Source: Desulfocapsaceae bacterium (GTDB lineage: Bacteria; Desulfobacterota; Desulfobulbia; Desulfobulbales; Desulfocapsaceae). Taken from it: a DNA stretch of 14,416 nucleotides. The stretch covers positions 26,880 through 41,295 of the forward strand of contig JAOZLO010000001.1 in NCBI GenBank assembly GCA_029934775.1. Direction: 5' to 3'. A model generated the notes under the pieces. The model was not told the DNA's origin and made no database searches. It was given only the letters and a program-made list of their open reading frames with translations. Of this stretch, positions 1 through 6,634 are shown in pieces; the first letter of the stretch is position 1, and each line of letters opens with the position of its first letter. The translations under genes were made by a program, and so were the position numbers.

Positions 1-1115
1 AGGATTTTGTGGAGATCTATCATCCAGGATGCAACCCGGTCAGCACCATTTTCTCCGGCGGGGGAGACTTGAGGCAGGGTAAGAACTTCGCTTATTCTTT
101 GTAACCATTCACCACTGAAAAAATCGCTTTGACGGATTGAGATTCCAGACATGTGTTTTTGTATAAAATCGATCAATATTTTTGATTCCGCAAAATCTTC
201 TCTACCAATGGTCATGATACGTACTCCCGCCTGGAAACATTCTGCAATTGTAGAGTATCCAGCTTTGCATATAACCAGATCTGCACAGTTAATCAGATCT
301 GGGTGATAAAAAGGAGTTTGTCTTTCCAGCAAGAGGATATTTTCTCCTACTTTGCCTCCTTGCTGTTGCCCCAAAATAACAAAGAAAAAATCTGACATCC
401 TGGACATTTCATCCCAGATGGGTAACTCCTGATTTATTCCTCCCGTGGTAATTACAACTACTTTTCTTGAGGCCGCGCCGAGTTCTTTTTGGACAGTTTT
501 TTTGTCTTTACGGAAATTTCTGAAAATCGGGCCACAGAGAAGACTGTGTGGTTTATGTTGACAAAGAGGTTCTGTCTGTATGCGGTAGGTGGCCCTGTTG
601 AATTCCTGCTGCAGTTGTTCTGCAAAAAAAATCAACTCCGGATGTGGCTTATAAATCCAGTCCCAGGTGAAGTTTTCAACCAGTATTGAGGGAATACCCA
701 CCTCGCGTGCAACGGCAACCCCCAGAGGGGCAATGTCACAGAGTATAACGGAACAGGTTGAGCAGAGTGATGCCAGCTTTGTTATCAGACTATCACTAAA
801 TGGTATTAAGTTACCGAGATTAATCGCTGTTGCGTCTATGTCGATCTCCATTGCACTTTTTTGTTCCAAGCCGATGTCTGTTTGCACAGGATGGTAGGTA
901 AAGAGATCGAGTGTCTCAGAAAAGAGAGATTGCGGGACGGTTGTGAATATATGTGGATGGAGCCTTGATATTCGTTTTTGCAATGCTTCGAGGATCGCAA
1001 TGGTTCGTGTCGCATGACCGAAACCGTGGGGGGATATAAAACAGGCAATTTCTTTCAAGGTGTCAGTCGTGACGGTGTGGGTGATCCCCTGCCCTGTGGA
1101 TGTGGCTATGAACAT
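1..1115 (-). CDS. Predicted glycosyltransferase, MurG/GT28-like fold (PF13528 type), 3' end cut by window edge
   Basis: The minus-strand frame is open from here to base 1, so the C-terminus is missing. Near the N-terminus it reads CFISPHGFGHATRT, the glycine-rich donor-domain loop seen in PF13528-type glycosyltransferases and in the N-terminal half of plant L-arabinokinases. About 264 residues past the TTG it has CKAGYSTIAECFQAG, matching the nucleotide-sugar-binding loop of the MurG/GT28 C-terminal domain. Sugar donor and acceptor cannot be told. Two starts are possible. ATG at 1115 has a good ribosome site (AAGAGG, 9-10 bases upstream) but overlaps nikO by 53 bases. TTG at 1058 lies 4 bases after the nikO stop, lacks a clear ribosome site, and fits the family's usual N-terminus (M-K-E-I-A...). 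I list the ATG; the TTG is nearly as likely. The tight junction suggests cotranscription with the nickel genes, although no functional link is evident. Confidence 0.75.
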   Translation of the reverse strand, partial: MFIATSTGQGITHTVTTDTLKEIACFISPHGFGHATRTIAILEALQKRISRLHPHIFTTVPQSLFSETLDLFTYHPVQTDIGLEQKSAMEIDIDATAINLGNLIPFSDSLITKLASLCSTCSVILCDIAPLGVAVAREVGIPSILVENFTWDWIYKPHPELIFFAEQLQQEFNRATYRIQTEPLCQHKPHSLLCGPIFRNFRKDKKTVQKELGAASRKVVVITTGGINQELPIWDEMSRMSDFFFVILGQQQGGKVGENILLLERQTPFYHPDLINCADLVICKAGYSTIAECFQAGVRIMTIGREDFAESKILIDFIQKHMSGISIRQSDFFSGEWLQRISEVLTLPQVSPAGENGADRVASWMIDLHKI

Positions 1116-1788
1116 GAATGTGATCCTCTTCGCATCTGTGGATATGTCCATGTTCAATCTGGTAGAGGGTTGAGTTTGTCTGGTTGAGAAAATCCCAATC
1201 ATGGGAGATAATGATCTGATAGAGGTTCAGCCCCTGTAGGATATCGATAAGGCATTTTCGCGTTCTGGGGTCGAGGTTGTTTGTCGGTTCGTCGAGGAGC
1301 AGTAGTTTGGGCTTCATGGCCAGAATTGTTGCCAGGGCAACTAGTTTTTTTTCACCACCTGAGAGTCTGTGGGTTATTCGGTCTTCAAAACCAGAGAGAC
1401 CTAGTTCAGCTAATGTTTCAACAGCAATTCGTTTTGCTTCAACAGGTGAAAATCCAAGATTGAGTGGTCCGAAGGCAACGTCCTCTATTACCGTCGGTGA
1501 AAATAGCTGGTCGTCGGAACTTTGGAAAAGAAAACCAACTTCTTTACGCAGATTACGCAGGTCGGCTTTGTTTTTTACACTCTTTCCCTGGAAGAGGAGT
1601 TCGCCCTTATCCGGAGCCAGTAACCCTACAATAATTTGAAAAAAGGTAGTTTTACCACAACCGTTTGAGCCGATAATTCCAATCTGCTTTTCTGACACGG
1701 AAAAATTCAAATTTTGTAATACGGGACTGGTATTGTAGGCGTAAGTGTAACTGATATTCCGTAATTCTATGAGTGGTGTTTTGGGCAT
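1063..1788 (-). CDS. nikO: Nickel/cobalt ECF transporter ATPase subunit NikO/CbiO with His-rich C-terminus
   Basis: This is the ATP-hydrolysing subunit of a group I ECF metal importer, on the cytoplasmic face. All ABC motifs are present: Walker A GSNGCGKT (40-47), Q-loop Gln89 in FLFQSSDDQLF, signature LSGGEKK (142-148), Walker B LLLLDEP (162-168) and the switch His196 in IIISHD. The 241-residue length is usual for CbiO/NikO. The last 30 residues (212-241) contain 11 His, one Cys and several acidic residues; such a tail points to nickel or another transition metal. Cobalt cannot be excluded, so the symbol is inferred mainly from the neighbouring nikL and nikK. It is the last transporter gene, 59 bases after nikQ. 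No strong ribosome site precedes ATG 1788. A glycosyltransferase gene begins within or just after its 3' end. Confidence 0.92.
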   Translation of the reverse strand: MPKTPLIELRNISYTYAYNTSPVLQNLNFSVSEKQIGIIGSNGCGKTTFFQIIVGLLAPDKGELLFQGKSVKNKADLRNLRKEVGFLFQSSDDQLFSPTVIEDVAFGPLNLGFSPVEAKRIAVETLAELGLSGFEDRITHRLSGGEKKLVALATILAMKPKLLLLDEPTNNLDPRTRKCLIDILQGLNLYQIIISHDWDFLNQTNSTLYQIEHGHIHRCEEDHIHVHSHIHRAGDHPHRHD

Positions 1789-1847
1789 GGTTGAGAGCTA
1801 CACGATATTTACGGGTAAGGCAAGAGGAAACCGAACCCCGGATCTGG

Positions 1848-2594
1848 TTACAGAAAGTTAAGTAAGGCCAGGATGGCTGTGAGGGAGAGCATGGTTGAGA
1901 GAAAAACGGTGTCTTTCGTGGTGTATCTGCTCTGTGACAGTGGGATAAGGTGACCGTCGAAACCTCGAAGAATCATGGCCCGGTGAACCCGGGTTGCTCT
2001 GTTCCAGCTCTGCACAAGGGTCATACCAAAGAGGTAGCCAAAGGTACGGTAGGTATGGATCGTGGTGGTTGGAACAAAACAGCGCATTTGTGCGGCCCTT
2101 ACCAGTCGCCTGTATTCCTGGTAAATAATGAAAACGTACCGGTATGAAAAGAGAAGGATAAAACAGAGTTTTTCCGGGAAATGTAACGTTTCCAGAGCGT
2201 GGCCGAGGTTGGCTATCTTTGAGGTACCGAGCAGGGCGATTATGGTGAGGACGATAGCATTAGTTTTCAGCGTTATCAGGGCTGCAATATGAAGGCCTTC
2301 AATGGAAACGGGAAGGGGCCCTATCGCGACGAACTTGCTGCCACCGTAGGTAAGAGGCAGGGTGAGCCAGAGAAAAAGGGTGAAACTGTTGATTGCAAGC
2401 AGTCGTTTTAACACCGGTTGCAGGGGCAGTTTTGTGAGAAACAGAAGGGTCATCCCCAGTACAAGAGATGTTGTTGCAACTATGAAACTATCTGACACGG
2501 CGGCGACAGAAACCAGAGCCATAGCGGCTATTATTTTGGCTTTTGGATCCCTTCTGTGCAGGAGTGAGTCTCCCTGGGCAAAGCGTTCATCCAT
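1848..2594 (-). CDS. nikQ: Nickel/cobalt ECF transporter transmembrane coupling subunit NikQ/CbiQ
   Basis: CbiQ-family integral membrane subunit that couples the ATPase NikO to the substrate-binding membrane protein NikM. Near the N-terminus it has the family motif around HRRDPKAKI, followed by several hydrophobic segments. The later cytoplasmic part contains RAMILRGFDG, the Ala-x-x-x-Arg-Gly type coupling motif that contacts the ATPase. Its length (248 residues) is normal. The start is either GTG 2597 or the adjacent in-frame ATG 2594; a GGGAAG ribosome site lies 6 and 9 bases upstream of them respectively, and I chose the ATG. The nikK stop lies only a few bases upstream, so the two are probably translationally coupled. 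Confidence 0.92.
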   Translation of the reverse strand: MDERFAQGDSLLHRRDPKAKIIAAMALVSVAAVSDSFIVATTSLVLGMTLLFLTKLPLQPVLKRLLAINSFTLFLWLTLPLTYGGSKFVAIGPLPVSIEGLHIAALITLKTNAIVLTIIALLGTSKIANLGHALETLHFPEKLCFILLFSYRYVFIIYQEYRRLVRAAQMRCFVPTTTIHTYRTFGYLFGMTLVQSWNRATRVHRAMILRGFDGHLIPLSQSRYTTKDTVFLSTMLSLTAILALLNFL

Positions 2595-2600
2595 CACCGG

Positions 2601-3386
2601 CTACTTCCCGCTCTCCGGGAACTGATCTAAATATATCCAGAGGACAGCGCCAATTTCCACGCCCTTTTCCTGGCCATCCGGATCCTTGATTGTGTAATCG
2701 GCTTCATTCAGAGCGGCAAATCCCCACCACCCCGAGCGTGGGCAGGTGAAGTTGAAAACACCGTTTTCATCACTTTTCACTACCTGGGTGATATGGTAGT
2801 CGCTCGGAGCCTGCAGTTTGTTGCCTTCGTCGTAAAACTCAACTTCCACCTCCGCTCCGGCGGCAGGTTTCCCTTTCAGGAGGACTTGCCCTGTAAAACT
2901 GTTCCCTGCGTAATTACCAAAGGGACGCAGCAGTGGAACGATCTCTGTTGGCAGGTTTAAGGGTGTGTCCCACCCCTCATCCTCTCCATAGGCTCCAATA
3001 ATTGTTTTAGTATAGTGAATGATGCTGACATCTTCTGCGGGTTCCCAATAGGGAGTTGGAGTCATTGCAAACTGGTACACTCCTGGTTTTTTAAAGGAGA
3101 AGCTGGTTGTCCACGAACTGTGCTTCATGAAGGTTGTGGTGTTCAGGGTCTCTGTGAGGTCTGTAGTCTTTCCGTGGGTGGTGACCGAGAATGTTTTTGG
3201 TTTCGTCAGCTCCATACCAATATTTTCGAAAGGGTGAGCAAATGCCAGGATGAACCGGGTACTCTTTTTTTCCTGGGTGATACTATTTTGATCAGGTATA
3301 ACCATACCAAAGTGTGCCAGGCAGTTTTGGGCTGAAAGAGTAATAAGTGCAGTGATGGTGAGGAATAATTTTGTTTTACTGTTCAT
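2601..3386 (-). CDS. nikK: Periplasmic nickel-transport accessory protein NikK (DUF4198 family)
   Basis: 261-residue exported protein. Residues 1-24 form a Sec signal peptide with predicted cleavage after CLA, so the mature protein would begin HFGMVIPD, with His as residue 1. The body fits DUF4198, including the stretch PTEIVPLLRPFGN and a C-terminal beta-rich Ig/transthyretin-like part (GQVLLKGKPAAGAEVEVEF) that often carries ligand-presenting loops. In deltaproteobacterial nickel operons a protein of this type (NikK), with NikL, takes the place of NikN; the family assignment and symbol rest on that known layout. It probably receives or presents nickel at the outer face of NikM, but this is inference. 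An AGGG ribosome site lies about 9 bases before ATG 3386; the gene starts 13 bases after nikL ends. Confidence 0.8.
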   Translation of the reverse strand: MNSKTKLFLTITALITLSAQNCLAHFGMVIPDQNSITQEKKSTRFILAFAHPFENIGMELTKPKTFSVTTHGKTTDLTETLNTTTFMKHSSWTTSFSFKKPGVYQFAMTPTPYWEPAEDVSIIHYTKTIIGAYGEDEGWDTPLNLPTEIVPLLRPFGNYAGNSFTGQVLLKGKPAAGAEVEVEFYDEGNKLQAPSDYHITQVVKSDENGVFNFTCPRSGWWGFAALNEADYTIKDPDGQEKGVEIGAVLWIYLDQFPESGK

Positions 3387-3399
3387 TGTTGTGCCCTGC

Positions 3400-3993
3400 T
3401 TAAGAGTTTATATTCTTTGACTTGAAGTATGCTGTTATCCCGGCCAGCCCAATAATGTAGCCAAGACCGCCAAGGATATCCTGGATCGATGGTTTTTTAT
3501 CCTGCTGTTCAGCAAGGGATCTTTTTACTGGTGCGAGTTGTTTTTCCAGTGTGGATTGGATGATCCGGGTGAGTTGTTCTTCATCCACAACACATACTGG
3601 AGAGTTGCGCTCATTTGTCGTTTTTTGTGGTGGTGGCAAGTCTTTTCCCTGAAGGTAGTCTGCCGCACTGAGATGCCAGCTGTTCTTGTGACCGTCTCCG
3701 CTGTTCACAACAATATTAAGATCAAAACGGTTTTCTTTTGCCGCCTGGGGGATGGTGAAGTTGAAAATCCCCTGGTCGTCTGTTGCCCCGGAGAGCAATT
3801 CCTTATTATTCCCGTTGTTTACTGTGATTGCAGCATTTTTTGCAACTCTCCCACCACTGAACTGTGTTTCAGTTTTTATGATTCCATCCTCCTCCCAGGC
3901 AAATATACGAATTTTATGAGCCTGACTGAAAGGACAGTAGAGACAAACCAGGAGGATCGGTAGGATGAATTTGATTAAAAACGAGGATTTCAT
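3400..3993 (-). CDS. nikL: Nickel-transport accessory membrane protein NikL
   Basis: 197 residues. A signal sequence (1-25, ending SQA) would expose mature His26 as HKIRIFAWEEDG. A periplasmic beta-rich domain follows (about 26-115, carboxypeptidase-regulatory-like: 'DDQGIFNFTIP'). Then comes a low-complexity linker and an amphipathic, probably coiled-coil helix (about 133-165), and one C-terminal membrane segment (about 172-190, ILGGLGYIIGLAGITAYF). This bitopic plan resembles NikN with an enlarged periplasmic domain, and it sits exactly where nikN would be. The start codon overlaps the nikM stop as ATGA (3993-3990), showing translational coupling. The NikL name follows the known deltaproteobacterial NikKLMQO layout; the exact role (metal handover or assembly of NikM) is not shown by the sequence. 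Confidence 0.8.
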   Translation of the reverse strand: MKSSFLIKFILPILLVCLYCPFSQAHKIRIFAWEEDGIIKTETQFSGGRVAKNAAITVNNGNNKELLSGATDDQGIFNFTIPQAAKENRFDLNIVVNSGDGHKNSWHLSAADYLQGKDLPPPQKTTNERNSPVCVVDEEQLTRIIQSTLEKQLAPVKRSLAEQQDKKPSIQDILGGLGYIIGLAGITAYFKSKNINS

Positions 3994-4595
3994 AGTTCCC
4001 TTATCTGTAAAAACTCGGGCTGAACTTTAGCCAGAAAAGTTACGGTAAACATGGTTATGATTCCTTCTATAAACATAAGGGGGATTTGAGCTGCAATGAT
4101 AAGCAGGGATGCCTGAAAAAAACCCCTGTCCGTAGAGAAAAGAGCGAGAGCCATGAGCAAGGACGACAGGAGGACGGAAAAAAAACCACAGGAAAAAGCT
4201 GCAATCTGTCTCTTTTTTCCTTCCTGCATAAACCAGGGCCGAAAGAGATAAAAACAGATAACCGCGGGAAGGGCCATTATTGTGGTATTGACACCAAGTA
4301 CGATCAGTCCTCCATATTGAAAGAAAACCATCTGCAGAAAGAGAGCCACCAGTATTACCGGAAAACTGATCCAGCCTAGAAGTATTCCCATAAGACCACC
4401 CATGATCAGATGGATACTTCCCGGTCCGAGAGGAACGTGAATAAGCGAGGCGACAAAAAAAGTGGCGGTGAGAAGACTGGCGTTCATCACCCTGTCGTAA
4501 TCAAGTTTTTTCAAGCCTATGGCCGTTCCCACAAACGTCAGGACACCCCCTGCAGCGAGCAGTGACGGGCTTAACACCCCTTCCGAGATATGCAT
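3990..4595 (-). CDS. nikM: Nickel/cobalt ECF transporter substrate-specific membrane subunit NikM/CbiM
   Basis: S-component that binds the metal ion. It begins MHISEGVLSPSLL, the invariant CbiM/NikM start in which the free N-terminus and His2 form part of the metal site. Further His residues lie at 53 and 62 in LIHVPLGPGSIHLIMGG, matching the second conserved ligand loop. About six hydrophobic segments fill 201 residues, a normal length. It is the first gene of the operon. ATG 4595 has a GGGAAG ribosome site about 8-10 bases upstream. The promoter near 4670-4700 overlaps GTGTTAC boxes, so repression by a NikR-type sensor when nickel is plentiful is likely. Choosing nickel over cobalt rests on the NikL/NikK neighbours and these boxes, not on this protein alone. 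Confidence 0.93.
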   Translation of the reverse strand: MHISEGVLSPSLLAAGGVLTFVGTAIGLKKLDYDRVMNASLLTATFFVASLIHVPLGPGSIHLIMGGLMGILLGWISFPVILVALFLQMVFFQYGGLIVLGVNTTIMALPAVICFYLFRPWFMQEGKKRQIAAFSCGFFSVLLSSLLMALALFSTDRGFFQASLLIIAAQIPLMFIEGIITMFTVTFLAKVQPEFLQIREL

Positions 4596-4643
4596 AGATA
4601 AAACTTCCCTTTATTGAACGTGAAACAGTGGTTTTGTTTAGCA

Positions 4644-4732
4644 GTGTTACGAACATTGAAATTGTGTTACCTTAACAGAAATACATGCCTCTTGTCAACG
4701 TAATGGTAACATAAATTTTATATTTGTGTTAC
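4644..4732. promoter_or_regulatory. Array of NikR-like operator half-sites (GTGTTAC boxes)
   Basis: Three exact GTGTTAC copies lie at 4644-4650, 4664-4670 and 4726-4732, plus an inverted near-copy GTAACAT at 4706-4712. From memory of published regulon work, deltaproteobacterial NikR sites were predicted as GTGTTAC-N13/14-GTAACAC. Here the boxes form two pairs, each with a 13-base spacer, but one pair is a direct repeat and the other points outward. The array fills the gap between nikM and trmO. Binding by NikR is inferred. Confidence 0.65.
4669..4698 (-). promoter_or_regulatory. Putative sigma70 promoter of the nik operon
   Basis: On the minus strand there is a perfect -35 TTGACA (4698-4693), an 18-base spacer and a weak -10 TAAGGT (4674-4669). 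The -10 abuts the GTGTTAC box at 4664-4670, and the 4644-4650 box lies just downstream of the expected start, as expected for a repressor that blocks polymerase. The poor -10 makes the exact position uncertain. Confidence 0.45.
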
Positions 4733-4799
4733 TGGGGTGGTGGGAGTATAGAACTTCCAGGATGGATGGCTTTGAAATATGACAGAAGGAAAAAAAGTG

Positions 4800-5513
4800 A
4801 TGAAGAGTATATCTATAAGGCCAATAGGAGTAATCCACTCTTGTTTTACGGAAAAATTTGGTATACCCCGTCAGTCGGGTATGGTGAAATCCGCTACGGC
4901 ATTTCTTGAGTTGCTGCCACCGTTTAACAGGGAGGAGATGGTTCGTGAGCTGGATAGTTTTTCACATATCTGGGTTCATTTTCTTTTTCACCAGGCTGTG
5001 GAGGAGGGGTGGAAACCCACGGTTCGTCCTCCCTGGCTGGGGGGGAAAAAGCGAGTAGGCGTTTTCGCCACCCGCAGTCCCCACAGACCTAACCATATGG
5101 GTATTTCTGCTGTAAAGCTGATCGATATAAAAAGGGAAAAAAAGACATATGTCCTTAGTCTTGCCGGGATTGATTTTTTGGACCAGACACAGGTTCTGGA
5201 CATAAAACCCTATATTCCATACAGTGATTGTGTTGGGACGGCAACAGAGGGGTATGCAAGGTATGTAGAGAGGGACAGGCCGGAGATAGAAGTTGTATTC
5301 AGCAAAGAGGCAACTCTGTTCTGTATCACTTATGAACAGAAAACAGGGAGAAAAATACGGTTGCTTACTGAGGAGGTTCTTATGCAGGACCCCCGACCGG
5401 CAAGCCAGAAAGAGGGCAGGAGTGAATTTGGAATGATGCTCTGGGATATAAATATACGATGGCAGGTCAAGGGAAGACAGTTTGAGGTGCTGGAGTGCTG
5501 GAAGGTACAGTGA
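4800..5513 (+). CDS. trmO: tRNA (N6-threonylcarbamoyladenosine37-N6)-methyltransferase TrmO (TsaA/YaeB family)
   Basis: 237 residues, close to E. coli TrmO (about 235). It methylates t6A37 of threonine tRNA from S-adenosylmethionine, using the family's beta-barrel rather than a Rossmann fold. Family motifs are IRPIGVIHS at the start, FGIPRQSG (20-27), RSPHRPNHMGIS (92-103), DIKPYIPYSD (134-143) and, near the C-terminus, LMQDPRPA. I chose ATG 4800 because AGAAGGA lies 9 bases upstream and the product then begins just before the conserved IGVIH; an in-frame ATG at 4779 adds seven residues but has no ribosome site. It is divergent from nikM, and operator boxes lie 67 bases upstream, so nickel control cannot be ruled out, although no functional link is evident. 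Its 3' end overlaps the convergent lptC by 47 bases. Confidence 0.92.
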   Translation: MKSISIRPIGVIHSCFTEKFGIPRQSGMVKSATAFLELLPPFNREEMVRELDSFSHIWVHFLFHQAVEEGWKPTVRPPWLGGKKRVGVFATRSPHRPNHMGISAVKLIDIKREKKTYVLSLAGIDFLDQTQVLDIKPYIPYSDCVGTATEGYARYVERDRPEIEVVFSKEATLFCITYEQKTGRKIRLLTEEVLMQDPRPASQKEGRSEFGMMLWDINIRWQVKGRQFEVLECWKVQ

Positions 5514-6078
5514 ACCCTTCAAGCACCACGTAGACCCTGCCGCCAATGTCATATCTGGACGTATTTATGGAGTAATCCAGGCTTCCGCCGTTGACCTCTA
5601 CATTTTCCCCTATCAACCGTGTTTTTCCAGGACAGTTTACAGTACGCTTGACACTGTTGTAGTAGAGCAGATCGGTGTAAAGAAGCTGTTTGTCGTGTAT
5701 TTTGTTTACAATGACGTCATCAATAAGCGTCAAAATCTTGGTGGCAACATTATATTTTCCCGTTTTCGAAACAATGTGAGTGATATTACCAGCTTCATCA
5801 AATATGTCAGCATCCACTGTTTCGAGGATAAAGATATCCGGGTTATCATCGGTACGAGCAGATTGGGCACGAATAAGTGCAGTCTTTTTTCCTCTCTGAT
5901 TTTGCAGGATTTTGACAGTTTCCATATTGAAATTACGACTATTATTGCCAGGAGGTGTGGGGTGGTGGTCAATACCTTTGTCCGGGATGAGGAAAGAACT
6001 GACCGGGATGCGCCAGAGGGGAAAGGTAAGGATCAGAATAAGTGGTAGGAGCCAGACAGTGTTGCGGTGCAGTTTCAT
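5467..6078 (-). CDS. lptC: LPS export protein LptC (inner-membrane anchored bridge component)
   Basis: 203 residues: an N-terminal membrane anchor (about 8-29, VWLLPLILILTFPLWRIPV) and a periplasmic beta-jellyroll of LptC type (strand pattern around TALIRAQSARTDDNPDIFIL and GGSLDYSINTSRYDIGG). LptC joins LptBFG in the inner membrane to LptA and passes LPS across the periplasm. ATG 6078 overlaps the kdsC stop as ATGA, which fixes the start; longer in-frame starts would run into kdsC. It is the last gene of the pyrG-kdsA-kdsC-lptC run. The lptA and lptB genes that commonly follow are absent: trmO converges instead and the two 3' ends overlap by 47 bases. Sequence similarity within LptC is weak in general, so the call leans on topology and neighbours as well as fold pattern. 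Confidence 0.82.
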   Translation of the reverse strand: MKLHRNTVWLLPLILILTFPLWRIPVSSFLIPDKGIDHHPTPPGNNSRNFNMETVKILQNQRGKKTALIRAQSARTDDNPDIFILETVDADIFDEAGNITHIVSKTGKYNVATKILTLIDDVIVNKIHDKQLLYTDLLYYNSVKRTVNCPGKTRLIGENVEVNGGSLDYSINTSRYDIGGRVYVVLEGFTVPSSTPAPQTVFP

Positions 6079-6632
6079 CTGATCGTGTATTTTTGTAAAA
6101 GTTCCGTAAGCAGGTTTTGTGCCTCCATGATAAAGTTGCAGCAATCCCGCACGGCACCATGACCTCCAGAATGTTCTGTAATGTAATGGACTGTTTCTTT
6201 GACCTCGGGGACTCCATTAGCGGGAGAGACAGCCAGACCAACTCGCTGCAGAATTCTGAGGTCGAGCCAGTCATCTCCCATGTAGGCGATTTCAAAGGGC
6301 TTCAAACCGGAAATTTTCGTAATTTCGTTGAAAGCAGTCATTTTGTCGGCAATACCCTGATAGATATAGCCCATTTTAAGTTCTTCTGCGCGTCGTTGCA
6401 CCAAGGCAGATTTTCTGGCAGTTATCACACCTACGCCAATTCCCACCTCCTGAAGAAGACGAATGCCGAATCCATCCTGGGTGTTAAATGATTTGCTCTC
6501 ATCATTGCTGCCACCATAAGTGAGGGTTCCGTCGGTGAGAACTCCATCAACATCAAGGAGAAGGAGTCTGATTTTTTTTGATCGAGCCCGGGCTGTCTGT
6601 CGGTTCGGGGATAACCCTTGAGAGGTAGACAT
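6075..6632 (-). CDS. kdsC: 3-deoxy-D-manno-octulosonate 8-phosphate phosphatase (KdsC)
   Basis: 185 residues, a C0-type HAD phosphatase that releases phosphate from Kdo-8-phosphate to give Kdo, in the cytoplasm. Visible motifs are DVDGVLTDG with nucleophile Asp27 and general acid Asp29, motif II Thr71 in VITARKS, Lys97 in GIADKM, and the metal-binding GDDWLDL (119-125). The C-terminal SGGHGAVRD stretch is typical of tetrameric KdsC. ATG 6632 lies 2 bases after the kdsA stop; an in-frame TTG at 6638 would overlap that stop, but the ATG gives the more usual N-terminus. The first 20 residues are a basic extension before the first strand. The downstream lptC overlaps by ATGA. Confidence 0.94.
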   Translation of the reverse strand: MSTSQGLSPNRQTARARSKKIRLLLLDVDGVLTDGTLTYGGSNDESKSFNTQDGFGIRLLQEVGIGVGVITARKSALVQRRAEELKMGYIYQGIADKMTAFNEITKISGLKPFEIAYMGDDWLDLRILQRVGLAVSPANGVPEVKETVHYITEHSGGHGAVRDCCNFIMEAQNLLTELLQKYTIR

Positions 6633-6634
6633 AA

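Noticed and set aside
489..1187. Several short plus-strand frames and a minus-strand 70-codon frame over the glycosyltransferase
   Set aside because: The continuous minus-strand frame with HGFGHATR and CKAGYSTIAE motifs explains the whole stretch.
3990..4595. Cobalt transporter of the cobalamin pathway (cbiMNQO)
   Set aside because: There is no cbiN and no cobalamin biosynthesis gene nearby; nikL, nikK and GTGTTAC boxes favour nickel, though cobalt is not fully excluded.
4596..4799. Cobalamin or NiCo riboswitch upstream of nikM
   Set aside because: The leader to nikM is short and dominated by operator boxes; I found neither the B12-box pattern nor the NiCo four-way junction pattern.
4962..5552. 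Minus-strand open frame of 196 codons across trmO
   Set aside because: It lies antisense to a clear TrmO, has no family features and no ribosome site; it is a shadow of the trmO codons.
5482..6048. Plus-strand open frame of 188 codons across lptC
   Set aside because: Antisense to lptC, which is fixed by ATGA coupling to kdsC; the translation shows no recognisable domain.
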